In this document: piece by piece, positions 1 through 8,741 of the stretch
Position numbering within the stretch: position 1 is the stretch's first letter
Layout: each line of letters starts with the position of its first letter
Source: an uncultured Erysipelotrichaceae bacterium
GTDB taxonomy: Bacteria; Bacillota_I; Bacilli_A; Erysipelotrichales; Erysipelotrichaceae
Direction: 5' to 3'
Length of the DNA stretch: 33,954 nucleotides
NCBI GenBank assembly: GCA_947385085.1
Contig: CANDJN010000025.1
Span: 1 to 33,954 of the forward strand
Position numbers and translations under genes: made by a program
The notes under the pieces: model-generated
What the model was told of the DNA's origin: nothing
The model's input: the letters and a program-made list of their open reading frames with translations, nothing else
Databases searched by the model: none

Positions 1-3000
1 CATCCGTGATCTGAATATTTAGATCAGGACATCCATCATCATCCACATCCCAGAAGTTTTTATCCCCGTTGTCTTTGATATTTAACTTCCCTTCTTTAAT
101 TGTGAATGTGTAATTCGGATAGTTGTCATTCAACTGTTTCTGTGCATTCCCCGCTTTGATCGGATACGTCCCTTCCGGACTTGTCTTCTTTGCGCTCGTC
201 GTTAGTTTGATCACACTTTCATTGATCGTATCTTGTACTCCATTCCATGTTACCAACTGCGATTTGAAATCTTTATACGTGAGTGGTGGATTCTCTTCCA
301 ATCGTTTCTTCTCTTTGTCTTCAATTTCAATCGTGATCGGTTTCGGTAACACTTTGAGTGTCACTGTTTTCGTTAACGGTAATTCTCCGTCCGCTGTCCT
401 TGTCACTTTGATATGGATTTCCGTACTTCCGCTATATGCCAATGCATCAAACTCTGCTTTATTTCCGTTTACTGTCGGTACACTGATGAATACTTGATTG
501 TCTGTTTCAAATTTATATTGCACATTCGTGCTGGAACTGTCATCTTGGGTACTTCGGATCGCAAAGTGATCTCCGTAAATAACTTTACCCGGTGTACTCA
601 ATGTCAATACATTTTCATCTGCCCCTAAGATATGAAGTGTTCCGTCTGCCTCTGCCGGTTTATAATTGCGATCTCCCGGTTTTGTCACATGAAGTTTGAT
701 ATCTTTGGAGTTTTTATCTTCCCAACTATATTGGATCGTGCTGCCGTCATTTGTCCATGCGACACTTCCTCCTCCGACTACTTCAATCAAGGTATTTCCG
801 CTTGTATCCAATACACCGCCCACTAAGATATCCGGTGTCACACTTCCCTTTGGATCGCTTACCACCGTAATCGGGTTTCCCTTAAAGGCGATCTTTCGCT
901 CTCCTTTTTCTATATCAATCGGTAATTCAATTGTTTTATCCGTATAACTTCCGCTTGGATCATGACTTGTCGCTTCCACAATCACTTTCCCGATTTGATC
1001 TTTCTTCGATGCATTCAAGATATGGATCGTTCCATCCGGATCAACGAATATCACATCGGTCGGACTTCCCGGTTTTAGCCGATACGTTACACTGCTTCCG
1101 CTTGGATTTCCTACCGTATACACATGGAATGTCTTATTCGGTTCATAGGTTTCTTTCAAGGTATCATAATAACCATTTGTTTTCGGTCGTTCTTTTGACA
1201 ATGTCGAATCTGTCGTATAGATGAAATTCGGTTCCACCGGTTTCACCGTAAATGTCAATTCGGTACTCGCATCCGCCTGTCCGCTTGCGCCTTTCTTTTC
1301 TGCGACGATAATTACCGTTCCTACTCCCTTGATTGTGACTGCGCCGCTGTTGGGGTTGATCGTGATCACATTTGTACTTCCGTCTTTGATCTTATATGTG
1401 ACCGGATTCATATTACTGCTGCCTTTCACGGTCGCATACACACTCACATTCGTATCGGTAAAATCGACTTCCTTTTTATTGATTACCGTATTGGATGTCT
1501 TATTCTCATAAAACTTCAATTCTTCCGCCGGTGCTACACCGACATTCACCGTTACTTCAATATCCTTGGATGTCCATTTATCCGATACCGTGATCGTAAA
1601 TTTATAACTTCCTACCGATAAATTCGCATTGGACTGGATCACTCCGGTATTGGCATTCACTTTGAAGAAACTGCCGTCACTGCCTGATTTGATTACATAA
1701 CTGTATGTGGTTGTACTTCCGCCGATCGTATCCGGAGTTCCTAAGATTCCTTGGATCGTTCCGATGGTACCGTTGGTTTTTACATTGGCATCACTTGCTT
1801 GAAAGGTCGGTATCGTTGTATCACTGGACTTGGCATCCGGCGTTACCACTCCGTCCACTTCTTGCGCTATGATGATTTCTTTTTCCGTATAAGCAGATTC
1901 ATAATTATCATTGCCGGTACTCGGATCATCATCAATCGTCGCTCTTATTTTCACTTTACCGAATTGATTATTTCCTTTATACGTTACTTGTCCGGTATTC
2001 GGATCAATATCAATCAAGCCGATATCACCGCCTACTTTGGAATAGGTAATTTTTGTGCCATAGGTAGGATTACCGGTTGCGGTTTCATTCCAAGGTGTTG
2101 CGGCTTCTACTATTGTTTTCTTTGTATCATTTTTATCATCAAATACGATTGTTAATTCCGTTTTATTGACGGTAAAAGAAGTACATACTTTTGTTTTCCC
2201 GACAATTTGTGTATCCGGATAACCGTTATCATCGGTAGAAGTGATACAGAATTTGTAAGTTCCTGCCTTTAAGCCACCGTTATCCAAGTCAGGGGCACCG
2301 TTTTTAATCTTGACGTTTAAACTTGCGGCACCGGATGCATGATTGGAATCCAATCCGTCAATTTCCAAATTCTGATAACTGTTATCCCCGTCAGAAATTA
2401 GTTCATAGACAATCGGGGTCACACCGGTTGGATTTAAGGTGATCTTACCGACTGCTTGTCCTTCCTTAACATTTTTACTGTACTCATAATCGCCTTTGGT
2501 TGCGCCTGATCCCGGTGTTTTGGTATATTGAATTTCATGCGGTTCAACGATTTCCAACGGCATTTGATTGGAAATTTCTGAACTTCTTGTCGGGCGATCC
2601 GATCCATTGCTTTCTTCGTTGATAATCGCCACTTGATATTTACCGACCGGTATACCCGTTAAGTCAACGCTGATGTATTGCCCTGTCGCACTACCCATCA
2701 TTCTGAAATGCTTGATGGTGTTCCCTGCACTGTCATAAAGCAAGACGGATACAATTCCATTGCCTGTCACAGTCGTATCCAATTGGACGGTTGAATTTTT
2801 TACTGTTTTGGTAATCTGTTTTGTTGTATTGTTTTTCCAGTATATTCCGTTTAGTCTTGCGGAAAATTGACTATCATAAATCCTCAATTTTAATGCGCCA
2901 CTGTCATTATAGTCACTCAAGCCACTGCGAATTTGATAAGCATACCATTTACCTATCGTATAATCTCTGGAAGCCGCAAAGACAACGCTAGATGCATCCA

Positions 3001-3628
3001 TTTCCGCATAAGCACGTAACATAGTTAATATTGCGACGCCTCCACTACTGCAAGACGAATGGCCTACTTTATCAACCGCCGTTATTGATGTACCACTCGA
3101 CCATTCTGAGTAACTTCCTCCTTTATAACTTACCGGTCCTTGAACGCTGTTATAAGGATGTGTTGGGTCCCAATTCACCTTCACATACCCGTTAATCCAA
3201 TGCCACTGTGTTGGCCACATACGATCTTGCGCCGGAATTTGTATAGCCTCTAAAACGGTCGGTACATAAGGAGCGATCGTTACCAATGGTGTCTCCAAGC
3301 TTGCATCAAATGTAATATTATTGAGAACGCTTGAATAAGGCGGTTGCGCACAACTATAATGCATGCCGGAGACTTGTACTGCGCATGTAGACAAATCTAC
3401 CCCAATTGAATCAATTTCCTTTGTCGACATTAATTTCAACTGATTTCCGTTTACTGCGGCCACATCCCAAGCAATACTGCTGTTATAAGAGCCAACAACC
3501 ACTTTATTGCCCTTTTGAAATTGAAAGCCGCCTGCCGCATTCATTTTCGCATTATAATAAGCATAAACACCGGAAATAACTCCTATCAACGCTACTGCTA
3601 TTACCAATAATTTCTTCCTCACGACCAT
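1..3628 (-). CDS. Giant secreted, repeat-containing surface protein (N-terminal part; runs off left edge)
   Basis: An open frame reads without a stop from an ATG at 3628 to the left edge, so 1209 codons are visible and the C-terminus is missing. The N-terminus (MVVRKKLLVIAVALIGVI...) is a basic-then-hydrophobic export signal. A globular N-terminal region of about 330 residues follows, then many Ser/Thr/Gly-rich beta-sandwich units of cadherin or Ig type (phrases such as YKFTITVSDK and GKVIVEATSHDPSG), then a unit resembling an MBG domain (KPITIEIEDKEKKRL...). The last visible residues (WDVDDDGCPDLNI) are the first calcium-loop repeat of the kind forming the C-terminal stalks of the proteins at 21831-26687 and at the right edge. 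A G-rich Shine-Dalgarno stretch (AGGG, GGAAAG) precedes the ATG; a GTG two codons later is an alternative. Probable role: wall-anchored adhesin or host-interaction protein; the ligand is unknown. The anchor itself is not in the window. Confidence 0.85.
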   Translation of the reverse strand, partial: MVVRKKLLVIAVALIGVISGVYAYYNAKMNAAGGFQFQKGNKVVVGSYNSSIAWDVAAVNGNQLKLMSTKEIDSIGVDLSTCAVQVSGMHYSCAQPPYSSVLNNITFDASLETPLVTIAPYVPTVLEAIQIPAQDRMWPTQWHWINGYVKVNWDPTHPYNSVQGPVSYKGGSYSEWSSGTSITAVDKVGHSSCSSGGVAILTMLRAYAEMDASSVVFAASRDYTIGKWYAYQIRSGLSDYNDSGALKLRIYDSQFSARLNGIYWKNNTTKQITKTVKNSTVQLDTTVTGNGIVSVLLYDSAGNTIKHFRMMGSATGQYISVDLTGIPVGKYQVAIINEESNGSDRPTRSSEISNQMPLEIVEPHEIQYTKTPGSGATKGDYEYSKNVKEGQAVGKITLNPTGVTPIVYELISDGDNSYQNLEIDGLDSNHASGAASLNVKIKNGAPDLDNGGLKAGTYKFCITSTDDNGYPDTQIVGKTKVCTSFTVNKTELTIVFDDKNDTKKTIVEAATPWNETATGNPTYGTKITYSKVGGDIGLIDIDPNTGQVTYKGNNQFGKVKIRATIDDDPSTGNDNYESAYTEKEIIIAQEVDGVVTPDAKSSDTTIPTFQASDANVKTNGTIGTIQGILGTPDTIGGSTTTYSYVIKSGSDGSFFKVNANTGVIQSNANLSVGSYKFTITVSDKWTSKDIEVTVNVGVAPAEELKFYENKTSNTVINKKEVDFTDTNVSVYATVKGSSNMNPVTYKIKDGSTNVITINPNSGAVTIKGVGTVIIVAEKKGASGQADASTELTFTVKPVEPNFIYTTDSTLSKERPKTNGYYDTLKETYEPNKTFHVYTVGNPSGSSVTYRLKPGSPTDVIFVDPDGTIHILNASKKDQIGKVIVEATSHDPSGSYTDKTIELPIDIEKGERKIAFKGNPITVVSDPKGSVTPDILVGGVLDTSGNTLIEVVGGGSVAWTNDGSTIQYSWEDKNSKDIKLHVTKPGDRNYKPAEADGTLHILGADENVLTLSTPGKVIYGDHFAIRSTQDDSSSTNVQYKFETDNQVFISVPTVNGNKAEFDALAYSGSTEIHIKVTRTADGELPLTKTVTLKVLPKPITIEIEDKEKKRLEENPPLTYKDFKSQLVTWNGVQDTINESVIKLTTSAKKTSPEGTYPIKAGNAQKQLNDNYPNYTFTIKEGKLNIKDNGDKNFWDVDDDGCPDLNIQITD

Positions 3629-3744
3629 CTTTCCTTTCCCTACTTGTCTATAAAAGTACACTTATCAAGACAAGGGAAAAGTGATAGAAAATGTAAGTTT
3701 TATGGCTGTAAAACATATATTTTAACGATATATTTACGTGTTTA

Positions 3745-3772
3745 AAAAGGTGTACCCTTTGATACACCTTTT
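3745..3772. terminator. Perfect 10-bp inverted repeat between divergent genes
   Basis: AAAAGGTGTA at 3745-3754 and TACACCTTTT at 3763-3772 form a 10-bp stem with an 8-nt loop and T-rich flanks on both strands, so it can act as an intrinsic terminator in either direction. It lies 117 bp upstream of the surface-protein start, where a terminator is unexpected; it could end an unseen transcript, attenuate the surface gene or be an operator. The overlapping minus-strand frame 3648-3992 has no convincing ribosome site or domain and is not called. Nothing else is seen in 3773-4011. Confidence 0.5.
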
Positions 3773-4011
3773 CCCTATTTTGTATGTTTTTTCTTTCTTC
3801 TTCATATACGCAAAAATGGCAATTCCACCCGAATTGCTTGTACTTACTGTACCATACATCCGCTTTATAGAGTATTATATTTGAGGATTGGTTCGTACTC
3901 AAAAAATTTTTATTCATGATAATAAAATTTATATCCATATAGATATGAATATTCAAAGCTAACCAAATTATGCAAGTAGGCTTTTCTCTCATCTTTTCCT
4001 GTTCATAAGAT

Positions 4012-4071
4012 AGGACGTTTGTCCTTTCCTATAGGTAAAGGTAATGATAAGGGGCGTTTTCCCTGTATCAT
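4012..4071 (+). promoter_or_regulatory. Three consecutive stem-loops upstream of the Cys-rich gene
   Basis: Three inverted repeats follow each other: AGGAC/GTCCT (4012-4025, loop GTTT); CCTTTCC/GG-T-AAAGG (4023-4041, loop TATA, one bulge); and ATGATAAGGG/CCCT-G-TATCAT (4044-4071, ten pairs with one bulged G, loop GCGTTTT). They end about 65 nt before the ATG of the small Cys-rich gene. A transcribed structured leader or a cluster of operators is equally possible, because the transcription start is not clear (CATAAT 4085-4090 and TATATT 4092-4097 are candidate -10 boxes without a good -35). Confidence 0.4.
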
Positions 4072-4136
4072 AGGATTGTTGTTTCATAATGTATATTGAG
4101 GCTAAGGTAAAGCCGAAAAGAAAGGGGATTTTGATT

Positions 4137-4397
4137 ATGTGCAACAACTATTACAACGGATGCAACGGAACTGACAATTACGATGAAGGTGAATTCAACA
4201 ACTGCAATTGCCACTGCAACAACCATCAAAACAACTGCGGCTGCTGCAACAATGATTTCGGTTGTGGATTCGGCGACATCGCGTTTGCACGTGCTGCCAG
4301 AATCAATCAGCGCATCCTGAACCGCCGTGCCTGTGAAGATCGTGCAGCGATTCAGTATTTACGCAACATGAGCTGCTGCTGCCGCCGCGGCTGGTAA
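4137..4397 (+). CDS. Small Cys/Asn-rich protein, 86 aa, unknown function
   Basis: The ATG at 4137 is preferred over the in-frame ATG at 4089 because AGGGGA lies 8 nt before it. The product has 13 cysteines in 86 residues. Residues 1-45 are Asn/Cys/Gly rich (C2, C9, C23, C25, C27, C34, C36, C37, C43, with H26 and H30 among them). Residues 46-78 look like an amphipathic Arg/Ala-rich helix, and the chain ends with a CCC triplet (80-82) and RRGW. There is no signal peptide or membrane segment. I do not recognise a family: the composition recalls small spore-coat or exosporium proteins and metal-chelating proteins, but this is only a resemblance. It is monocistronic, with a structured leader upstream and a strong terminator directly after the stop. 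Confidence 0.75.
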   Translation: MCNNYYNGCNGTDNYDEGEFNNCNCHCNNHQNNCGCCNNDFGCGFGDIAFARAARINQRILNRRACEDRAAIQYLRNMSCCCRRGW

Positions 4398-4402
4398 CAG
4401 CG

Positions 4403-4433
4403 AAAGGATTCCTCGCAAAAGGAATCCTTTTTC
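4403..4433. terminator. Bidirectional intrinsic terminator between the Cys-rich gene and glyA
   Basis: AAAGGATTCC (4403-4412) pairs with GGAATCCTTT (4421-4430) around an 8-nt loop and is followed by TTTTCTTT. The mirror stem also serves glyA, whose stop is at 4445-4447 on the other strand. Confidence 0.85.
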
Positions 4434-4444
4434 TTTATTATTGC

Positions 4445-5665
4445 TTATTGAGGTAACGGATATTTTGCGGTTACCGCCATGACCTGCTTGTGGATTTCCT
4501 TGATATTTTCTTCCTGAGGGTTTTTCAATACTTCACTGATCCACAAAGCTACCTGCTTGAATTCTGACTCCCCAAAGCCACGGGTTGTCATAGCCGCGCT
4601 TCCCAAGCGGATACCGCTGGTCACAAACGGTTTCTCAGGATCAAATGGAATCGTATTTTTATTACATGTAATACCGGCTTCATCCAAGAGCTTTTCCGCT
4701 TGCTTTCCACTCATTTGGATGGAACCCTTAACATCAACGAGACATAAATGATTGTCTGTACCGCCGCTGACAATGCGAAAGCCCTGTTCCTTTAACGTAT
4801 CTGCCATAACGGCGCAATTTTTCACTACGCTATGCTGGTAAGCCTTAAACTCCGGCTGCATCGCCTCATGCAGGCACACAGCCTTTGCGGCGATGATATG
4901 CATCAGCGGTCCGCCCTGAATTCCGGGGAAGATTTTTTTATCCAATAGATTCGCATACTTTTCTTTACATAAGATCATGCCGCCGCGTGGCCCGCGCAAT
5001 GTTTTATGAGTCGTCGTGGTCACAAAATCGCAATAGGGTACCGGATTAGGATGCAGTCCAGCCGCTACCAGCCCGGCGATGTGCGCCATATCCACCATTA
5101 AATATGCGCCAACTTCATCGGCAATTTCACGAAACTTCGCAAAATCAATAATGCGCGGATAGGCACTCGCTCCCGCTACGATCAGCTTAGGACGACACGC
5201 AAGCGCTTTACGGCGCACATCTTCATAATCGATCGTTTCATCCTCGCGGCGTACCTCATAATCGACAAAATGATAAATCGTCCCGCTGAAATTCAACGGA
5301 TGGCCATGGGTCAAATGACCGCCGGAGGTCAAACTCATTCCCAGCACCGTATCACCCGGCTGTAACAATGCCATATATACACCCATGTTCGCCTGTGAGC
5401 CTGAATGAGGCTGAACGTTCGCGTGTTCAGCCTGAAACACTTCCATTGCGCGCTCTCTGGCAATGCTTTCCACCTCATCCACATGGATACATCCACCGTA
5501 ATAACGCTTATTAGGATAACCCTCCGCATACTTATTCGTTAAAATGCTGCCGGTCGCTTTTAAAACATCCGTAGATACATAATTCTCCGAAGCGATCAAC
5601 TCAATATTATAAAGTTGCCGCTCTTTTTCCTTCGCAATTGCCTGTTCAATTCTGGTGTCCTTCAT
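4445..5665 (-). CDS. glyA: Serine hydroxymethyltransferase
   Basis: PLP-dependent cytoplasmic enzyme that interconverts serine plus tetrahydrofolate and glycine plus 5,10-methylene-tetrahydrofolate, the main source of one-carbon units. At 406 aa it has normal family length. Visible hallmarks are the N-terminal ELIASENY and NKYAEGYPNKRYYGG motifs, the VQPHSGSQAN segment, the cofactor Asp in VDMAHIAGLVA, and the PLP-lysine motif TTTTHKTLRGPRGG at about residues 218-232. The ATG at 5665 follows a strong GGGAGG site. deoC ends 28 bp upstream on the same strand, so the two genes are very likely co-transcribed; the shared terminator lies just after the stop. Confidence 0.97.
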   Translation of the reverse strand: MKDTRIEQAIAKEKERQLYNIELIASENYVSTDVLKATGSILTNKYAEGYPNKRYYGGCIHVDEVESIARERAMEVFQAEHANVQPHSGSQANMGVYMALLQPGDTVLGMSLTSGGHLTHGHPLNFSGTIYHFVDYEVRREDETIDYEDVRRKALACRPKLIVAGASAYPRIIDFAKFREIADEVGAYLMVDMAHIAGLVAAGLHPNPVPYCDFVTTTTHKTLRGPRGGMILCKEKYANLLDKKIFPGIQGGPLMHIIAAKAVCLHEAMQPEFKAYQHSVVKNCAVMADTLKEQGFRIVSGGTDNHLCLVDVKGSIQMSGKQAEKLLDEAGITCNKNTIPFDPEKPFVTSGIRLGSAAMTTRGFGESEFKQVALWISEVLKNPQEENIKEIHKQVMAVTAKYPLPQ

Positions 5666-5693
5666 TCGGTTCCTCCCTTACTCATTTCTTTAT

Positions 5694-6356
5694 TCAATAT
5701 CCATTCGTATTGGTACTGCCGCTTAACAGCTGCACACCGGCACTGGTTCCGATACGCTCCGCTCCGGCCGCAATCATCGCTTCCATATCGGCAAGCGTGC
5801 GTACCCCGCCGGCAGCCTTTACTTTACATTGATCCTTTACCGTATCCTTCATCAGCTTTACATTCTCCACCGTAGCTCCCGCTGTGGAGAAACCCGTAGA
5901 TGTCTTAACAAAATCGGCTTTCGCATCCATACAGATCTTACAGGCTCTAACAATTTCTTCCTTGCTTAATAAGCATGTTTCCAATATCACCTTGACACAT
6001 CGACCTGACACGGCTTCCACTACCGCTTCAATGTCCTTTTGTACCGTTTCATTATCGCCATCCTTCAATGCGCCAATATTCAAAACCATATCAATCTCGT
6101 CGGCACCATCCGCAACAGCCTGCTTTGCCTCAAAGGCTTTGGCAGCGCTGCTCATTGCCCCTAAGGGAAATCCTACCACGGTACAAATCTTTACATCGCT
6201 GTCCTTCAATAAATTCTTACACAACGCTACCCTGCCGCTATTGACACAGACACTGGCAAAATCATATTCCTTCGCTTCCTCACATAAAGTAATGATTTGT
6301 GCTTCCCGCGCATCTGCTTTTAGTAACGTATGATCGATCATTTTATTCAAGTTCAT
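5694..6356 (-). CDS. deoC: Deoxyribose-phosphate aldolase
   Basis: Class I aldolase that splits 2-deoxyribose-5-phosphate into glyceraldehyde-3-phosphate and acetaldehyde in deoxynucleoside salvage; cytoplasmic TIM barrel. The 220-aa length is typical. The start MNLNKMIDHTLLKADA is characteristic, EIDMVLNIG carries the conserved Asp, FVKTSTGF the Schiff-base Lys (about residue 151), and VKAAGGVR the second active-site Lys. The ATG at 6356 has AGGAGG 7 nt upstream. Between this gene and the membrane-protein gene the minus strand has a TATACT box (6384-6389) that could give deoC-glyA its own promoter, although no clear -35 is visible. The pairing with glyA is not a classical deo operon; no deoxyribonucleoside phosphorylase is adjacent. 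Confidence 0.96.
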   Translation of the reverse strand: MNLNKMIDHTLLKADAREAQIITLCEEAKEYDFASVCVNSGRVALCKNLLKDSDVKICTVVGFPLGAMSSAAKAFEAKQAVADGADEIDMVLNIGALKDGDNETVQKDIEAVVEAVSGRCVKVILETCLLSKEEIVRACKICMDAKADFVKTSTGFSTAGATVENVKLMKDTVKDQCKVKAAGGVRTLADMEAMIAAGAERIGTSAGVQLLSGSTNTNGY

Positions 6357-6415
6357 CCTTTTGCCTCCTTGCTTACTGCCTACAGTATATCACAAAACAC
6401 AACCAAACTCACCGC

Positions 6416-7408
6416 TTAATTCTCGTTCCTCCCTTCTGACTGCGTCTTCCGATAGGCGCGCAAATAAGGATGTTGCAGCGGACTGCGACACGAAAAAAAC
6501 AAAAGCAAATAGCGCATAATTTCAATCACAATCCATAACAGCTTCATCACGATGGGAATCACGCGATTTCCCAGCAGTTCCACATATTGCGTGTACGATA
6601 ACATCAGTCGCATCCCTTCGCCGGAAGCCGCCACATAAATCAAATAGGGACTCCAGCTTTTGCCCAAGTACATCCCAATCACCGGAATGCTCCAAACCAT
6701 AACACTGAACAAGCATTCGGAAAACAGCGGATACTGAATCGCCTGAATCGCATCATGATACTGAGGCAGAATCCGAATCAATATGCCAAATAACATGAAG
6801 GAAGCCAAAACGCTGAAATACAGAAAAAAGCCAAGCCGCAAGGATGCCCGTTTTAACAGTCGCACAGCCTTCCTTTCTTTTTTTGATAAATGCTCCTCAT
6901 TCTCCCCCTTCTCTTCCTTGATGTCCTCCATCTTTGCCAATTCATCATCAAAGAGTCCATAGACAGTCCAAATGCTGCGTATTTTCACGGAAGTGAATAT
7001 TCTCACTCCACCATATAGCATCATCACGCATTTTAAAATGAATAACAACTGAAACAAGTAACGAAAAAAAGATGGTGTCCATTCCTCACTCACAAAGTTA
7101 AGCTGTTGATAATAAACATAGCCACTGATGCCAATACATAATAAATATACATAGCGGCCCAAGCGATTATAACGCCACAGCATTCTCAGCGGCACACCCC
7201 ATAAAATCAATGTTGTGATGGCATAAAAAAGATACGTGTACACCACTTCCATGGTTGCCTGATTGATTCGTGTAAGCACATAATAATTCAGAGCGCTGTA
7301 TAACAACAGCCCCAAAAATAACATCAATGATAAAAAGCGCAGATCCTGTTTTCCCTGCCGCTGCATTTTTCGATATTTCCTTTGAAATGACGCATCTTTT
7401 TTACGCAC
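6416..7408 (-). CDS. Polytopic membrane protein, unknown function (GTG start)
   Basis: About 330 aa. I take the GTG at 7408: GAGGG lies 6 nt before it, whereas it would abut the TTG at 7414 with no spacing. The basic N-terminus is followed by roughly seven or eight hydrophobic helices in two groups (about residues 27-135 and 190-310), separated by a charged cytoplasmic linker around 150-190 rich in Glu and Lys (EDIKEEKGENEEHLSKKERK). The tail is polar and basic. No transporter, kinase or peptidase signature is recognised, so function is unknown. The gene is 59 bp upstream of deoC in the same direction and may share its transcript. Confidence 0.8.
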   Translation of the reverse strand: MRKKDASFQRKYRKMQRQGKQDLRFLSLMLFLGLLLYSALNYYVLTRINQATMEVVYTYLFYAITTLILWGVPLRMLWRYNRLGRYVYLLCIGISGYVYYQQLNFVSEEWTPSFFRYLFQLLFILKCVMMLYGGVRIFTSVKIRSIWTVYGLFDDELAKMEDIKEEKGENEEHLSKKERKAVRLLKRASLRLGFFLYFSVLASFMLFGILIRILPQYHDAIQAIQYPLFSECLFSVMVWSIPVIGMYLGKSWSPYLIYVAASGEGMRLMLSYTQYVELLGNRVIPIVMKLLWIVIEIMRYLLLFFSCRSPLQHPYLRAYRKTQSEGRNEN

Positions 7409-7430
7409 ACACAACCCTCATTTCTCGTAC

Positions 7431-7481
7431 ATTATAACGAAAAATGTAGGAGAATACCATACTTATTCATATAGATGAATA
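7431..7481 (-). promoter_or_regulatory. -10 box and upstream inverted repeat of the membrane-protein gene
   Basis: On the minus strand TATAAT (7431-7436) lies 23 nt before the GTG start. No good -35 is seen. Thirty bases upstream, TATTCAT (7464-7470) and ATGAATA (7475-7481) form an inverted repeat with a 4-nt spacer, a plausible regulator site. Confidence 0.4.
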
Positions 7482-7503
7482 TAAAAAAACACGACGATCT
7501 GGT

Positions 7504-8178
7504 TTATCCATGATGGTCATGTAAGGCTTCCAATTCAGAAGGATTTAAAAATTCCGGATTTGGCTTATCAAAATAATTGCCGGCATTGGGAGAGAATGCA
7601 TTATGCGAGTCTTCACCTAACCCAAAATCCTTCACCTCATTAGGCTTTTTCAAGGTATTTAAAATACCTTTTAATATTTTCACGTTCTCGTGCTTTCCTT
7701 TTATAATATAGTCAAATACGTTTCGTGCACCGGCATCATCAATTTTAGCGCGGCATTCCTGTAGCAAACGTATTTGGCGCTCCTCATCCTCCAGATGAAA
7801 CAATGTCGCCGCAGTAATATCATTGTTTACGTGTTCCTGTTTCATCGGCTTTATGACTTCTTTTTCACCTAATGGTTTGATCAATTCATGAGTGGGCGTA
7901 TCATCATTATCTTCATCATAATAGCGATCATCACTGCCGTGCATTTGATGTAATAATTCGCTGAACACTTCCATATGATTGATTTCCTTGATTCCCATCT
8001 GCATATAGAAATAACGGAAATCATCATTGTTGATCATATAGCTGTCGCGAATATAGCTCATTGCGCTGGTTAAGCCAAGCAAGGTTCCTTGAAAGCTGCG
8101 ATCCAGCAACAGATAGCTTTTAAAATCCGGTTTTGTGACTTGAACCGGTATTGCCATGTCTTTTTCATAAGTAATCAT
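7504..8178 (-). CDS. Manganese-catalase/CotJC-like ferritin-fold protein lacking one predicted metal ligand
   Basis: I start at the ATG at 8178, with AGGAAG 7 nt before it, giving 224 aa; the longer upstream frame crosses the divergent gene and looks non-coding. The N-terminus (MITYEKDMAIPVQVTKPD) and the four-helix pattern resemble non-haem Mn catalases and spore-coat CotJC. E65 and H68 (MGIKEINHMEVF) match the ligand pair known as E66/H69. E130 and H163 are 33 residues apart, exactly as the second Glu/His pair in characterised Mn catalases. Where the first Glu ligand is expected (residue 35, before SAMSYIRDSY) this protein has Gly35. A conventional dimanganese site may therefore be incomplete, and catalase activity is uncertain. 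An acidic insert (about residues 82-94, DDRYYDEDNDD) and a C-terminal HDHHG are also notable. Alternatives: coat-structural or metal-storage protein. Confidence 0.8.
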   Translation of the reverse strand: MITYEKDMAIPVQVTKPDFKSYLLLDRSFQGTLLGLTSAMSYIRDSYMINNDDFRYFYMQMGIKEINHMEVFSELLHQMHGSDDRYYDEDNDDTPTHELIKPLGEKEVIKPMKQEHVNNDITAATLFHLEDEERQIRLLQECRAKIDDAGARNVFDYIIKGKHENVKILKGILNTLKKPNEVKDFGLGEDSHNAFSPNAGNYFDKPNPEFLNPSELEALHDHHG

Positions 8179-8238
8179 GTTATCACTTCCTATGTCAATA
8201 GTATGGAAAGCATCCTCATATTTATGCGAATTATTTGT

Positions 8239-8267
8239 TTGGCAAGCGCTTTTTATCATGATATAAT
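8239..8267 (+). promoter_or_regulatory. Promoter of the hotdog thioesterase gene
   Basis: TTGGCA (8239-8244), a 17-nt spacer and a consensus TATAAT (8262-8267) give a start about 15-20 nt before the ATG at 8290. Confidence 0.8.
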
Positions 8268-8289
8268 AGCGCCGAAAAGAGGTAGCGAT

Positions 8290-8676
8290 ATGAAAGAAAT
8301 ACAAATTGGTAAAAAAGAAACCTATACTCATACGATTACGGAAGACGAATTGGCAAGCAAAGTGGGTTCCGGTGAGGTTGATGTATACGCTACACCGATG
8401 ATGATAGCGTTGATGGAAAAAAGTGCCGCCGCATTGATCAAGGAAGATCTGGACATGAATGAAACCAGTGTCGGCATCATGATTCATACCACCCATCAAG
8501 CCGCAACACCATGTCATAAAACAGTAACCTGTCAAGTACAAGTCATAGCAGTGGATCGCAAAAAGGTGACCTTTGAGATCTGCGCCAGAGATGAAAAGGA
8601 TATCATCGGGATGGCAACACATGAGCGAATGGTGGTCAATAAGGAGCGCTTTGAAACACGGACAAAAGCAAAGTAA
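8290..8676 (+). CDS. Hotdog-fold thioesterase (FlK-like family)
   Basis: 128 aa from the ATG at 8290 (GAGGTAG upstream); the longer in-frame extension crosses the promoter and is not coding. The layout fits the fluoroacetyl-CoA thioesterase/FlK-like hotdog group: a start-helix segment (VYATPMMIALMEKSAAALI, about residues 35-53), then GIMIHTTHQAATPCHKTV with its conserved Thr-His, and a final strand ending IGMATHERMVVN. Such enzymes hydrolyse acyl-CoA thioesters, often to clear toxic or dead-end CoA esters; the substrate here cannot be read. It is divergent from the Mn-catalase-like gene, with only about 110 bp between the two starts, so the two may share control elements. No clear terminator follows. 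Confidence 0.8.
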   Translation: MKEIQIGKKETYTHTITEDELASKVGSGEVDVYATPMMIALMEKSAAALIKEDLDMNETSVGIMIHTTHQAATPCHKTVTCQVQVIAVDRKKVTFEICARDEKDIIGMATHERMVVNKERFETRTKAK

Positions 8677-8741
8677 CATAATATAAAGGCAATAAAGCGA
8701 AATTTTGTATCTGATTTGTTGATTCTGCGAATCAAAACATG

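Noticed and set aside
3648..3992. 114-codon minus-strand ORF upstream of the surface gene
   Set aside because: AT-rich composition, no ribosome site, no domain, and it contains a terminator-like stem; probably chance.
5615..6333. Plus-strand ORFs opposite glyA and deoC
   Set aside because: Shadows of two clearly identified minus-strand genes.
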